A DNA stretch of 64,000 bases, taken from assembly GCA_033063855.1 (NCBI GenBank), contig CP093831.1:11346001-11410000 (forward strand), read 5' to 3'. The stretch's first letter is position 1; each line of letters starts with the position of its first letter. Source of the stretch: Smittia aterrima (lineage: Eukaryota > Arthropoda > Insecta > Diptera > Chironomidae). This document shows, one piece after another, positions 48,275 through 60,073 of the stretch. The position numbers were made by a program, and so were the translations under genes. A model generated the notes under the pieces. That model had not been told where the DNA came from. It searched no databases and worked only from the letters and a program-made list of their open reading frames with translations.

Positions 48275-48748
48275 TTATGCTTTGACTGGCTCTGGGGGGT
48301 TCTTCAAGTTAAGTTCGATGGCTTTGACAATCTCGTCAGGGATGACATCAGCGGTCGATCTTGGGTTGAATCCGATTCCAGCTCCGGCGGTGTAGTCTAC
48401 TCGGATGTTGCGTCCTAAACGAATGATAATCATTCGATTAGTAAGATTTTCCTTGTAATGAATCAAGAGTCTTACCTTCGGGTGAAGTGTATTCGTAGAA
48501 TCCAGTAACGATATCCTTGGCGGCATCGAAGACCTCATCACGGTTAATTCCATTTGATGACTTGAAGTTGTAGTTGTATCCAGTTTCGGTGAGATATTCA
48601 GAGACCTTGCCTCCGTCGAGGACGGTTGCTTCTGAGTCTTTCTCAGCTGCGGCAGCGAGTCCAACAATTACGGCGAGAATAAGGAACTGAAAAGAATTTC
48701 TTTTTTAAGCAAAAGATCAAGAAGATTCGGAAGAACTCTTACTTTCAT
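48275..48748 (-). CDS. RR-1 type cuticular protein
   Basis: Minus-strand exons 48743-48748 (only ATG AAA), 48476-48686 and 48275-48414 give 118 residues. A signal peptide (MKFLILAVIVGLAAAA) is followed by a Rebers-Riddiford chitin-binding domain: TGYNYNFKSSNGI, VTGFYEYTSPEGRNIRVDY and TAGAGIGFNP. The form without a basic extension points to RR-1, found in soft or flexible cuticle. The very short first coding exon is common in cuticle genes, placing an intron within the signal peptide. It converges on the Rab gene with 260 bp between stops. Expression is probably epidermal and stage-specific. Confidence 0.93.
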
Positions 48749-49202
48749 CTTTGCTGTTTATTCTTAGAATTTCAAATGAAAACTGAATATTTTGTCTAGC
48801 GATGTATAATCTTTTATAGTAAAAATATTTTTGCCAAAATATGTTTTTTTTTGCAATAAACTAGTTTCAGCAGACACGCTCAAGAAACTTTTAAAACTTT
48901 GATCTTTTGCATCCCGTTCCTATCCCGACCAATGTCGACAAAATAGAGAGAATCTCTTCAAATGTCACGTGAAGTGAACTAACTTGGGTTACCGAACTTT
49001 TCTCTGAACCGAAGGTAAACGATGACATTTCGCCGGTAAACCTGAATTTCTTCTCTCCTCGCCTATACCAAACATGAATTTGGCGGTTGAAATGATCGAT
49101 GCGTCATCAAGAATAGAAAGAATAAAAAAACTCTCGCTTTCAGTTAAAATTGAGTTAATTTATTCAAAAGTTAGTTCATTAATCCGTGAACAACAAATTA
49201 TT
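48749..49202. other. Intergenic between cuticle gene and Ig-domain gene
   Basis: About 450 bp. On the minus strand, the CTTTTATAGTAAAAAT stretch near 48805-48820 places TATAG/TATAA-like sequence upstream of the cuticle gene, consistent with its promoter. The right part is the 3' UTR of the Ig gene. No coding region was seen. Confidence 0.45.
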
Positions 49203-52200
49203 TTACAATTCCGCTCGATCGATTGTGCTTCTTGGTTGAGGATTCTTGCTTTTATATTCCTTGTACCTCATCGCTACTTCATCCATCAAAGGCACAGTGG
49301 ATTCAAATTTCTGGTGATCTCGATCGCGACTACGAGCTCGTTGGCGATTCTTCTTCTCCACGTTCGATTCCAATCCATCGTGAAGTAAATTTTGCTCGTA
49401 AGTTGATTTCTTTTGTATGAAAGATTGTGAGACTGTCGATCCGCGGAGAAAATCGTTCTCGACATCGTCTTCAGAATAATGTGTCGGTTTAAGATAAACA
49501 CCGGTAGGAAGTTTCGATTTAGAATTAGCTTTTGTGGGGATTCTCGACGGTTGTTGAGATCGAGGATTGAAAGGCGGAAGAACTTTGTAGTTTTTGACGT
49601 AAGACTGCGGGAATTTTCGGTGTCTCTCTTCTTCAATATCATTGAAAGAGTCTTCGGCTTGAGCTTCTGGAGTTTGTGCGCGAATCGTTGAAACGATCTT
49701 TGGAGGTACTTCTGGTGCTTGACGCTTTTGAGGACGAGCTTGATTGGGCTGAGGCGGCGGCGGAAGGATTATTCTATAAACAGATTCTTTCTTATCACTG
49801 CTTGAGCTTTCATAAGGTTTCTCTCCAGTTTCTCTCAACTGCCGTTGATAAGCGAGATTCTCAAAAGCATGGATTACGCTACCAACATGACCGTGAACTT
49901 CTGGAATGCCCAAAGTGGAAGATTGACCGCCGCTAAATAAATCTCGCTGATGTCTTATCGCACTCAACACAAGATTGGCGTCATGCTGAGGTTGAAACAG
50001 TGTCGCGTAATGAGTAGCCGACGTTTGCTGTTGCTAACGAAGAAATAAATTTAAATTCTTTTAAAGAAGCAAAAAAAACAGAAGAAGTTCTCAGAATGTG
50101 ACGAATTTTTGTTAAAACAACACAAAAACGTGACTCGCTCGGAGTTGCTTGTTAATGTCTTTTGAAGTTTTATCGCTCACCTGTGCGAACATTTACGGAC
50201 TTCCTTTTCATTAAAACAAAAAGTTGATTAGAGAAAAAGTGTGCAAAGTGTCATGACCACACAAAATGATTGAATTTAATTTTGATGAATGATATTTTAA
50301 TCGCGAAGCTCGACCCGCGGAGGATTCTTTTGTAACTCAAATACTCAGGAGAATCAATGAGATTCCAGCAAAAATATTTTAAGGGCAGGTGAGTGATTTA
50401 GATTAAAATTGAATGAGAAAATATTTTTTTCGATATCACAACATTCAATTCAATGTCGATCGCTTCTCATTCATGATTTTAATCTACAACAAATTGATTA
50501 GCTATCACGCGACTGCGAACAATGCAAATTGAAGTCATTGTCGTTGGCAAGCGTAACTAATTGATTAGGTATCGATATACATTGAGCCAGCCGTTAGCAA
50601 AAAATAATTGAAAGGGATTCTGAGATTGAATTTGATTTTTTTTTTTGAGATCAGGGTCACTTACTTCTTGGGGAAGAGCTTAGGACTGATGGAGTTGTGA
50701 CTGTGGTTGTTGTGCCTTTTAAAGTGCCAGCTAAACTCTCGTTGGAGGAGAGAGAACCATGGCAGCCATTCGTACCTGCATAATCTCGTGAGAATTGTCA
50801 TGTGGTGGATATCGATAACCAGTGATCGGTGTTGTGAAGATTGGCACTCCAATATCATGATCAGCGATCTCACTATTCAAGAATGAAAAGAATCGAATCA
50901 ACTTGCCATTCAAAAATCAATCAAATTCCATTTAATTACCTGTCAGCTGTTTTGTAGTTGTTCTGATCTATAAAAGCAAATTCAATGAAACCATTTTTGT
51001 TTTCAATCAATGATCAACTTACTTTTGAAACAAAACTTTTTCGCTCGAAACGCGTAAATGCAGAAACACAAAGAGATCAGTAACATTGCTAAAAACACTC
51101 CTCCTATGCCAAGGACGTAGCCCATTTCAAGTGAATCTATGCAAGAATTAAACGATTGATGAATTTGAAGAAAGAATTGAAATTAAATACGAACCAGCTA
51201 GTCCTTCGACTTTCAAGACAATTGAATGACGATCAGCGCCTCTCTCGTTTTCGACTACTAAGTAATATGAACGAGAATCCTGAACATCAGCTTGGTTGAT
51301 ATGAAGAGTGGCGATGTAGCAATCTTCACGTTGATCTGTTGTCACATCATCAACTCTAAAGCGACCAATACTCGCACCAGCTTCTAATCTCAAAGATCCC
51401 CATTCCCAAGCGACATGTCTTGGTCGTGGATCAGCACAAACAACTAAAGTCAACGATGCTGACTCCCCACGTTTCACCTGAACGTGATAAGCGGAGTGAT
51501 TTGGATGTAAAACTTGTGGAGCTCCAACAACTTGAAGTGAGATTGGATCGGAAGTTGTTGAACGTTCTTGTCCGTTTATGAAATTGATGGCTCGACATTC
51601 GTACTCTCCTTGATAATCGTAAGTGACGTTTCCAACAAGCAAACGTGATTCTCGTCCACGTTCAAGCCAAACGTTGCCTTGTGATGGAATTCTTTGAACC
51701 CATTTGTACATTGGAGGTGGATTTCCTTCAGCGATGCATTCAAAGTTAGCTGCTGTGAATAAAGGAGCTGTGACAAGTCGATCTGGTCCAGCAGAAATTA
51801 CTCGTGGTGGATCTGTTGAAGAATTGTAAAAAAGTTATTTGAATTTCGTTAATATAAAGTCTCACATTTGATATCAAGTTGAAGGCTCAACTGGTCTGAG
51901 GTTCCAACACTGTTTTGAGCTTGACACGTGTAAAGTCCGCTGTCTCTTCTTCCTACAGGTCGAAGCTGAAGACTTTCTGTTAAACTCGCAATTTCACTTC
52001 GACCAGCTCGACGCCACACGATGCTTGCTGGCGGATTCGCATCAGCTTCGCAACGAAGAACAATTGAGTCCTTTCCTTCTTCTAAATCAATTTGTGGTGA
52101 TCCAAGTAATTTCACGGTTGGCGCGTCTTTAGAACAATTTAAAGCAATCAAATATTTAGGTCTCATTGTGATTCATGAGATACTTACATCTGACGTCGAG

Positions 52201-53516
52201 TCGAGCTTCCACAGAAACAGTTCGCGACGCGTAATATTCGTGAATCGCTGCAATAAAAATTAATATTTCGATTTAAGTTAAAGAAAAAGATTTGATGACG
52301 AACCTAAGCATTTCAAAATTAATCCATGTCGTTCTTTCGTCGCTGGAATTTGCACGACCGATGTGGCTGACCAAGTGCGTGGATTATCAGACTCACTCGC
52401 GTTGGTTTGCTTGTGAAGTGGAGCTGATAGGAAAGAAATCGATTAAGAGAAAACTTTCAAATCAAGATTCGAAATTTACCGATTTCTTGATCGCCCAAAT
52501 ACCATTTGAGAACAGCTGGAGGGTTTCCATAATGAGAAATGCATTTTACAGTGGCTGAAGCTCCCGAGTCAACCGTGATGTTGTTGCTAGGTAATATCGG
52601 CTGGCCTTCGTATTCAATCTTTGGCTTTTGTGGTGCCACTAAGTTTGCAATGCATGAAATTATTTTAATTATTCATCTTCATGATCTTCAAGCTCACCTC
52701 TCACTACTAATCTCACTGGCTGACTAGTTAAAGCATCTTGAGATGTAAAGTCACTGGCTGTAACTTGACATTCCCAAATTCCATCATCAAACTCAAGCGT
52801 AGCTCCTCTAATCCAAATAGAGCAGTCGCCTGAACTTGCTTGCATTCCCATTAAACTTGTGCTGCCACTTGCCCATTCATATTTCTTTGGATAGAGTCCA
52901 ACAGGTTTACTGTCTTTCTGCCATGAACAAGCGCCTCGTCTCGACGATACTTTACATACGAGCAACGCATCTTGATTGGGATTGACCTCTGTGTAAACTG
53001 GCTGTTCCGAAAATCTTTGCAATCCAAAAGCTATTCGATTAAAAATAAATTGTTCAGTCGATTGTAAGTCTGAGGTTCAGAAAAGGTAAATGAAGGGGGA
53101 AAAGTTTCGGGGAGAGGTTGATGTAACCGGAAGCGTTCACAGTAGTTATTATTTGCTCATTTCTAAGTTGGAATATGTGAACAATGCTTGTCAAAGACGA
53201 TAGGGAGTTGCCTGCCGAAGCAAAGCCCTTCTCAATAATTATTGAAAACTTTTGAATCGGAAGATTGGCTTTGATTCTTGAAGATGTCCGCTTTGTTTTA
53301 AGCGGGATTTAAGGGAACAGTTCACGCATACTTTGTGCTTTAAAATATATTTTGAGACAGACGAACTGTGACGCAACGCTCTGTTGATATTGCTAGGGCA
53401 CTCGTCGCATTTAAATCGTGTCAGAAGATTTAGTTTACGCATCCGTTAGAGCTCTCACCTGTTTGCATTAACGTCAGGATCACAATTCCTACGCAACTCT
53501 TAAACTTTAATTCCAT
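49203..53516 (-). CDS. Five-Ig transmembrane adhesion protein, NEPH/kirre-like
   Basis: Eleven minus-strand exons: 53459-53516, 52698-53030, 52480-52638, 52304-52423, 52188-52247, 51866-52126, 51195-51812, 51023-51136, 50940-50967, 50776-50872, 49203-50033; 892 residues. A signal peptide (MELKFKSCVGIVILTLM) leads into a V-type Ig with CSWQKDSKP and WECQVTAS, then four further Ig domains with CxxxG...YxC signatures (GNPPAVLKWYL, CEADANPPASIVW, DSGLYTCQAQNS, GEYECRA). A single helix GYVLGIGGVFLAMLLISLCF spans the membrane. The tail of about 340 residues is polar and proline-rich. Domain order and the APxxPKI linker resemble kirre/NEPH proteins, which mediate homophilic or nephrin-like contacts. 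The Ig exons are all phase 1-1. I do not recognise the exact orthologue. The intron 50034-50775 and intron 53031-53458 hold nothing recognisable. Confidence 0.88.
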
Positions 53517-54130
53517 GGCGCGATTCACTATTTCTAATTTTATTCACTTAATGGTCAGAACAATCATTTGAAACACTTCAAACTGATCGCTCGTCTTTGA
53601 TTTAAAACAATTTTCATATTTTTGCTTTTAGTAATTAACAATTTCATTCGCAGCTTTCAAAAGAGTTTTTGCGAAACTTATTAGCTTGTGTTATATTTCT
53701 CTTATTCTTTAAAAGCCACCGATTTGGTTCAACGATCACGTTGTCTCACTTAATTTTTGCACAGGAATTTTTTTTCCGGTTGAATCCTAACAATTCTTTT
53801 TTTTTATTTAAATATTTGCAGACTTTTCTTATGAACTTTGGCAAATATTCTTCAATTTAAATATTCAATTCGTTCTGGCGAGGAAATCGTCGCGCGTTTA
53901 ATGCCTAACGAAGATTTTTCATCACTGAAGAATAAAAGCGATCACGTTCCAGTGAACGCATACATTTTGTCATGGTCGAATGCAATTAGCTTGGAAATTT
54001 ACCACTACGACGACGACTCGTGCGTTGTTGAACGGTAACTGGAAATGAGTAACTGTGTTGCATTGATCAACTCACCCCGCCAAATTTTAATGTAAAAATA
54101 TTTTCTTAAAGTTTAAAAATATTTTTGCTT
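53517..54130. other. Intergenic between Ig gene and BED-ZAD cluster
   Basis: About 610 bp containing the Ig gene promoter on the left and the 3' end of the first BED-ZAD gene on the right. Two small ORFs on the plus strand have no splice context or motifs. Confidence 0.5.
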
Positions 54131-56027
54131 TTATTCAAATAGAATATCAGAATCATCATCAACAGAAGCAGGCGCAGATAGGAAATTTTCAGATAGATCA
54201 AGATTTAGTTCAGTTTGGTGTTTCTTTCGCTGATGAGCATTGAGCTCAAATTTCTCGGTGAATCTTTTTCCGCAGAAGTTGCATTCGAACGGCTTCTCGC
54301 CTTTATGAACGCGAATGTGACTGAAATTGAACAAAGGTTAGTAGGGGAAAAGATTTTTGACTTTCGGTTTTACCTTCTCAGTTTGAAGTTCGTTACAAAT
54401 CTCTTCGTGCAACCTGGAAAGAAGCACAAATGCCGTTTATCGTTGATATGAATTCTTTTTCTCATTACACTTCTTTTGACACCCTCTCGATTCAACATGA
54501 TTCTACCGCCGTCGTTTTTGACTGAACTTTCATGCTTGTACTTGAGGTGAGCGTTGAGTTCAAATTTTTCTGTAAACTTCTTTCCGCACATGGAGCAAGA
54601 GTAGTTCTTGATATCGAAATGAACTTTTAGGTGACTAAAAGAGATTAAAAATTATTGAAAGTTAACTTAGATTTCGATTATTTTACCTTTGAAGTTTGAA
54701 AGAATTCGGAAACCGCTTTTTACAGCCAGGAATGCTACAAATATATTTCTTCAAGTCTCCAAACGAATTAGGTTTCCTATTAACGAAAATTAAAAGAATT
54801 AATATGAGAATATCGAAAGAATTCAAAAGCTTACTTCATAAGGTCCATTGAAGCTTGCAACGAGTGAGTAACATAATGTTGTTTCAAAGAATCAATATCT
54901 TTACAGAGCTTGGTGCACTTGCTACACTGGAATGGTCCAGTACCTGCCTCGTGGTCAGTCGTCAAATGTAGCTCGTAACACGTTTTGTTGAAATGTTTGT
55001 TGCACGTCTGGCAGAAATATCCTTTGCCTTTTGTAAGGCCAGTTTCCTTCGAAAGGAAGGATGCGGTTGATTCCGAATACTCAGGCAATTCAAGCCACAA
55101 GCTTTCATTTGAGTTCTCATTGTGTTCCTCTTCTTCAATTTCAAGCTCTTCATCCTCGTCATCATCATCGTCTTCATCATCATAACAATCAACATCTTCA
55201 TGCGTTTGACAATATTTCTGTGTCAACTGAGTTTGAATTTCACTGACTTGTCGCTGTAAGTCATCGAATTTTTCGAATGAAACAACACAATTGTGACAAG
55301 CAACTGCTTCATCCCTAATGTCATCTTCAACAATAGATCCAGTGAACGATTCTAAAATGAAAATTTTCATTTTATTATGAAATACCAAAATTTGGTTTAA
55401 ATAAAAACAACTTACCAAGTATTTCATAAATCGGAGTTTCTAAGAAATCCATTACAAAGCTAAGTTTAGTTCGACATGACGATAATTTTTTATCGCAAAC
55501 ATAGCAGTTGTCTTTCTTTACTGAATTCACTAGAATTAAACAGAAATAAATGAATAAATAAGAATTAGCGATTCTTTTGACTTACATGATGGTCTAAAAG
55601 ATGTATCTTTCATGATAGCAATCGACCCAGTTTTTGTTTGATGATTGTTTGTTTTGGTCTTTGATGATTCGCCAAAATCGCTCATAAGAGTAGCTATATT
55701 GTCATAGACTACGTAAGTGTCTTCTTCATCCATAGATTCCTCCTCTTTGATGTCAATGATTTCAATGTCTGAATTGAATGGAGGCACCGGCTCTGAAGTT
55801 CTTCTCACGATTGGTTTGTTCACGATTGGCTTTAAAGTGCGAGGTTTTTCAACTTTAGGTGAATTTAAAGTAGAAAACCTTGGATTGGGCATCCCGTGGA
55901 TCTTTTTCAGGTGCCGTTCCAATGCTGTAGTTCCTCCGCCGCGACTAACATGCTCATCGCAAAAATTACAAATTCCAAAATCTTTATCGACTTTCTCAAA
56001 GTGAGTCCAAACCCATGATTTCATCAT
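54131..56027 (-). CDS. BED-ZAD-C2H2 zinc-finger protein A (one BED)
   Basis: Minus-strand exons 55586-56027, 55416-55529, 54835-55351, 54687-54776, 54374-54634 and 54131-54320 give 537 residues. The N-terminus is a BED finger (SWVWTHFEKVDKD, CNFCDEH, then H/H at LERHLKKIH). A ZAD follows with paired cysteines NCYVCDKKLSSC and CHNCVVSF around the typical helix FLETPIYEILESFTG. An acidic run of Asp/Glu separates it from six C2H2 fingers, several of C-x4-C type (CSIPGCKKRF, CFFPGCTKRF) alternating with CSMCGKKFTEKFELNAH and a near-identical copy. ZAD domains dimerise; BED and C2H2 fingers bind DNA, so this is probably a chromatin or transcription regulator. BED and ZAD together in one chain is unusual in my knowledge of insect ZAD genes. 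Confidence 0.85.
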
Positions 56028-56286
56028 CTTGGAACTTGTTTGGAAGTTTCCTTTAGTTAAACTTGTCAGAACTTGATGAAATTGGCGAGAATCTCGAGCT
56101 AAAAGTTAAAACACGCACAGAAATGTTATTTACTATTTTTAGACGAATCCGAATTTTTTTTTGTTTGTTTCGACGATTTGAAGTGAAAACGTCGAAAATT
56201 TAAAATAAGTCGTTATTTTAAACAATCGTCGAAAATTTGTCAACAAAAAATCGCGCTTATATTTTTCTATTTAATTATTGTTAGAA
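56028..56286. promoter_or_regulatory. Bidirectional promoter region with dyad and direct repeats
   Basis: 259 bp between the divergent start codons of BED-ZAD proteins A and B. It holds a perfect 10-bp inverted repeat with a 4-base loop (56199-56208 and 56213-56222), a 12-bp direct repeat CGTCGAAAATTT at 56190-56201 and 56227-56238, and CGACGATT at 56171-56178 with its complement AATCGTCG at 56224-56231. A binding role is inferred. Confidence 0.5.
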
Positions 56287-57255
56287 ATGGTTTCCTGGAT
56301 AATGAAATATTACACAAAGGTTACGAAGAATCAATATTGTTGTAACATTTGTTCGGAGATCATATTTCGTAAAAGAGGCCTCAAATACTTCCACGATCAT
56401 CTCACAAGTATTCACAAACTCACAAAACAAGATAACTTGCCAAACGAAAGAGCAAGAATCATTGTCACAAGTAATATTGAAAGACCGAAGCTTCAAAAGG
56501 ATAACTGCCATGTTTGCAATGATAAGCTGACTTCATGCCGCAACAAATTGACAGCTAAAATGATTCTGACATCAACACCAATCTTCGAGATCCTTGGTAA
56601 ATTGAATTTGGAATTCTAAAGCTATTTGCTTATTTATTTCCCTTTTTTAGAAAAGTTCACTGGCGCAACACTAGATTGTAATATCAGAAACAACGCATGT
56701 CTCTGCCATCAGTGTTTGTTTGCACTTCAGCAATACGACAAATGGCAATACAAATCAGCGGAGCTTCATAGAACAATGGCACAAATGATGAAGACAACTA
56801 ATACAGAGCAGTCTATTATAAAGCAAGAACTGGAATCTGACCCTGGAGAAGATTATGCTGAAGAAGCTATAAACGAATCTCGCTATTTTCATAATTGTTC
56901 ACATGAAGAGTCGCCGAGTGATCACAACTTGCGAGTGATCACTAGATTCCAAAATATTTCTCAAGGAGTTTCTCGTGTGGTAAAGTACAACGACGAAACA
57001 AGAAGCAAGATCATAAAACTCGATGATTACTCTGATGAAGATAGACAGCACATCTTTCCTTCAATGGAAAATAGAATCCTCGATCATCATTATGCAAAGC
57101 GACCCAGACTTTCGCCACATCCTTTTGATGTAAGTCCTCCAATTGCCAAAGTTTATGTTTGTGTTAAATGCTCAGAACGTTTCACGAATCCGCATTACCT
57201 TCAATTTCATCTTGCCTTGTTCCATCATCAACAAATCTCTTCACATGAACGATAA
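56287..57255 (+). CDS. BED-ZAD zinc-finger protein B (shortened member)
   Basis: Two exons, 56287-56596 and 56651-57255, give 304 residues. The N-terminal BED finger is divergent (SWIMKYYTKVTKN, CNICSEII, H/H at FHDHLTSIH) but keeps all zinc ligands. The ZAD has NCHVCNDKLTSC and CHQCLFALQQYDKWQYKSAE. Only one C2H2 finger remains at the C-terminus (CVKCSERFTNPHYLQFHLALFH), after which a stop follows quickly, whereas proteins A and C continue with five more. It looks like a paralogue that lost its finger array. It could still dimerise through ZAD and act as a modulator of its full-length relatives. The ZAD intron position is identical in all three genes. Confidence 0.82.
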
Positions 57256-57495
57256 AGAAGAAAATCAAAGAATTGAATTCTAAACTGCAAATAAAATTAA
57301 CTGATGTTAACATTTTTGAGAAAGAAAATTATACGAACTCGTTTTTCATTTGAATAAGTCTAAAATACGTAAACATTAAGCAGAGCAATAAAAAGAAAAT
57401 TTTCGGGTGTAAAAACCTTATTCAGCTGCTGCTGCAAGCTAAAACAATTGTGAAAGTATTTCTGAGTCATTTTCTTGTTGCTTCATATTAAAGAA

Positions 57496-59702
57496 ATGGT
57501 CTCTTGGGTGTGGACTTACTGTAAAAAGATTGACAATGATTTCTCTTCGTGTAATATTTGCTTGAAGAGAATCGCGAGATGTGGAGGAACCAAAAGCATG
57601 ATTTCTCATCTTACAGCCATTCACAAAATCACAAAAGACACAAACTTAGCTGATGTTAATGTAACATTTATGGATCCAAGCGAAATACCTACAATATTTG
57701 AATCAGAAAGTGATAGATCTGATAATGATTGTAGCGGACCGAGTATGCAACAGCGGAGATCCTGGGTGTGGGGACATTTCTCTTGCATAGACAAGGAACA
57801 ATCAGCTTGCCATATTTGCAAACGCTTACTTTCTCATCGACATGGAACAAAAGGATTGATCGCGCATCTAAAAGCTATTCATGCTATTTCAAAACCTGAT
57901 CAACCTGAAGACGACGAAACGGATGGTGACGAAATGGATGTTCAAAATATTAAAAGCGAAGACATAGATGGAAAGGATTTATCGAATTGCATGGGTTCTA
58001 AGCGTTCATGGGCATGGTCTCATTACTCATTGATCAATAAGGATTCTGCAAGTTGCAATCACTGCAAAAAAGTTTTGTCGTGTAAAGACGGAACGAAAGG
58101 CTTGATAAAGCATCTCGAAGCACTTCATTTTATTTTCAAAGCTCCAGATCAGAATCAAGGGGAAAATTCTAGAAATAAACGACCTACACGCTCATGGATC
58201 TGGCCATACTACACAGTCGTAGACAAACTCTCAGCACGTTGTAATATTTGTAGAAAAGTTTTAGTTCGAGGTGGAGGAACCTCGGGGTTAATGAAACATC
58301 TTCAGTCACAGCATAGCTTAACAGAAACGACTGTTCCTCTCGAAGAAGCCGGGGGACAATGCGATGATAAATCTTGGAATTTTAAAGAAAATCTCTTCGA
58401 TAATTTCGTTGAGTTTCCTTCAAGTAAGATAAACGGAAATTGAATGATTTTGTTACTTATATTTTGTATTTCTTGCAGTTACATCATTTAGCAAGGATAA
58501 TTGTTATGTCTGCAACGAGAAGTTGTCTACATGTCGCAACAAAATAACTATTAAGACAAAACTCACTGCAACACCGGTTTATGAATTTTTGGGTAACTAA
58601 ATTGCACAGTCGCATTCTGAAACAAATTTAATCTTTTTCTTATTTTAGAAACATTTACTGGCGTTGAAATTGGTCGAACATTAAGGTCCGAATCATTTAT
58701 ATGTCACGAATGTTTAGTTTCTTTTGAACAATATGACAAATGGCAACACAAGTCAGCCGAACTACAGAACAAAATGACGCAATTATACCATGACACTCAT
58801 ACTGATCAAGTTTTCGTCAAACAAGAGCCAGAACTAGAGCTTGAAGATTATAATGACGGAGAAGATTATAAAGACAGAAAACGAAAAGTCAGCGAAAATT
58901 CTAATGACGATTGGTGGCACGAAGATTCAACTCCAAAGCGACCAAGAATTGCACATATCGCAACTGAAAATAGTCAAACGCTTAATCAAAATCCACCTCC
59001 AGTCGAAGAAGAATCAATTTGTGTGACTTGCTCTAAACGGTTCAAGAATCCTGCTCTCTTTGAAATCCACCTTCTAACAGATCATGAACGCTCTATCGGT
59101 CCATTCAACTGTTCAAAATGCTCTAAAACCTGTAAAGATCTGAACTCACTGAAATCTCATTATTCAAATCACTCACTCCCAAGATCGTTGCTGTGCAACA
59201 AATGTGGAGCGACGTTCTCAAAGCGTCGCTGTCTCGAGATGCATTTGAAGATTCACGACGATATTCGACCTTATGCTTGTACAATTCCTGGTTGCTCCAA
59301 AAGATTCCTTCACAGTTTTAAACTTAAATGGTAAGACAATTAATTCAAATCAAACCAATTCTTCATTTTTCTATTTTAGTCACCTTCGAGTTCATAGTGG
59401 CGAAAAGATTTTTGAATGTCCGTATTGCCCTGGGAGAATGTTCGCCCAGAAGTGGGGCATGGATCTTCACATTAGGTAACAACTTGATTTTATTTGATAA
59501 TAACACTTGAGAGCTAACGTTTCTCATCATCAGAAAGCAGCACATGAACGAACCTACCCCCAGCGGAGAAAGTGAAGAATGCAAGATTTGTGGAATTCGC
59601 TTCAACTCAAAATCGAAACTGAAAGTTCATCTCGAAAACGTACACGAAGTTGCCCCACAAGGCCCAACAGAAAAAACAGAATACTCACCAGATTCCAATT
59701 AA
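57496..59702 (+). CDS. BED-ZAD-C2H2 zinc-finger protein C (four BED fingers)
   Basis: Five exons, 57496-58423, 58479-58592, 58649-59330, 59380-59475 and 59534-59702, give 662 residues. Exon 1 encodes four tandem BED fingers at about residues 4-43, 90-129, 172-211 and 234-273. Each starts SW(V/A/I)W, has C-x2-C and ends in H-x4-H; finger 3 has CNHC. A ZAD follows at about 316-385 (NCYVCNEKLSTC and CHECLVSFEQYDKWQHKSAE), then a KxE-type acidic stretch with FVKQEPE, and six C2H2 fingers (CVTCSKRF, CSKCSKTC, CNKCGATF, CTIPGCSKRF, CPYCPGRMF, CKICGIRF). The ATG at 57496 is used because the upstream frame starts at a TTG. Protein C would present ten DNA-binding modules per chain and twenty per ZAD dimer. 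DNA regulator, target unknown. Confidence 0.87.
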
Positions 59703-60073
59703 TTTATCTGTGTAATTATCTAAATTATTTTTTGCAAAGTTTTAGCGGAAATAAAATGTTTGAAGAATTTTTTTCGACGATCTCAAAGAAAACAAAAGAG
59801 CAATTAGACACTGATTTTTTTTCTGAAAATATTTGCAGCTAATGAAGCTGTAAAATGCTTAAAAGTGTCTTAACTGCTAAAGTTATGTTTTATCTCATTG
59901 GTAATATTTGTCAGCAATCACTTGTCATTCAGAAAGGACAATTTCTTGTCTAATTGGTAAGAAACCACTTATAAAGTTTCAGCTTTTTAAGAAGTTTTTC
60001 CTTTTTTTAGATTATTTTATGAGTGATGCCATTTTTTGGCAAAGTTTATCGCAGAATAGAATCATAATTCAGT
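59703..60073. other. Intergenic, possible 5' leader exons of the seven-finger gene
   Basis: 371 bp. An AATAAA at 59750 serves protein C. Splice-like units occur (TTTGTCAG acceptor ending near 59914, GTAAGA donor near 59957, and a TTTTTTTAG acceptor at about 60010) that could form noncoding exons of the next gene. Every joined frame I tried hits a stop before the finger ORF. Confidence 0.35.

Noticed and set aside
53838..54038. 66-codon plus-strand ORF next to the BED-ZAD cluster
   Set aside because: No recognisable domain, no splice sites giving an extended frame, and it overlaps the expected 3' region of a minus-strand gene.
54985..55246. Plus-strand ORFs rich in Ser or His opposite the acidic region of BED-ZAD protein A
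   Set aside because: They are antisense reflections of the GAT/GAA repeats coding the Asp/Glu run.
59755..60010. Possible ZAD-coding exons upstream of the seven-finger gene
   Set aside because: All joined frames meet stops and no ZAD cysteine pair with the right spacing appears; treated as a possible noncoding leader only.
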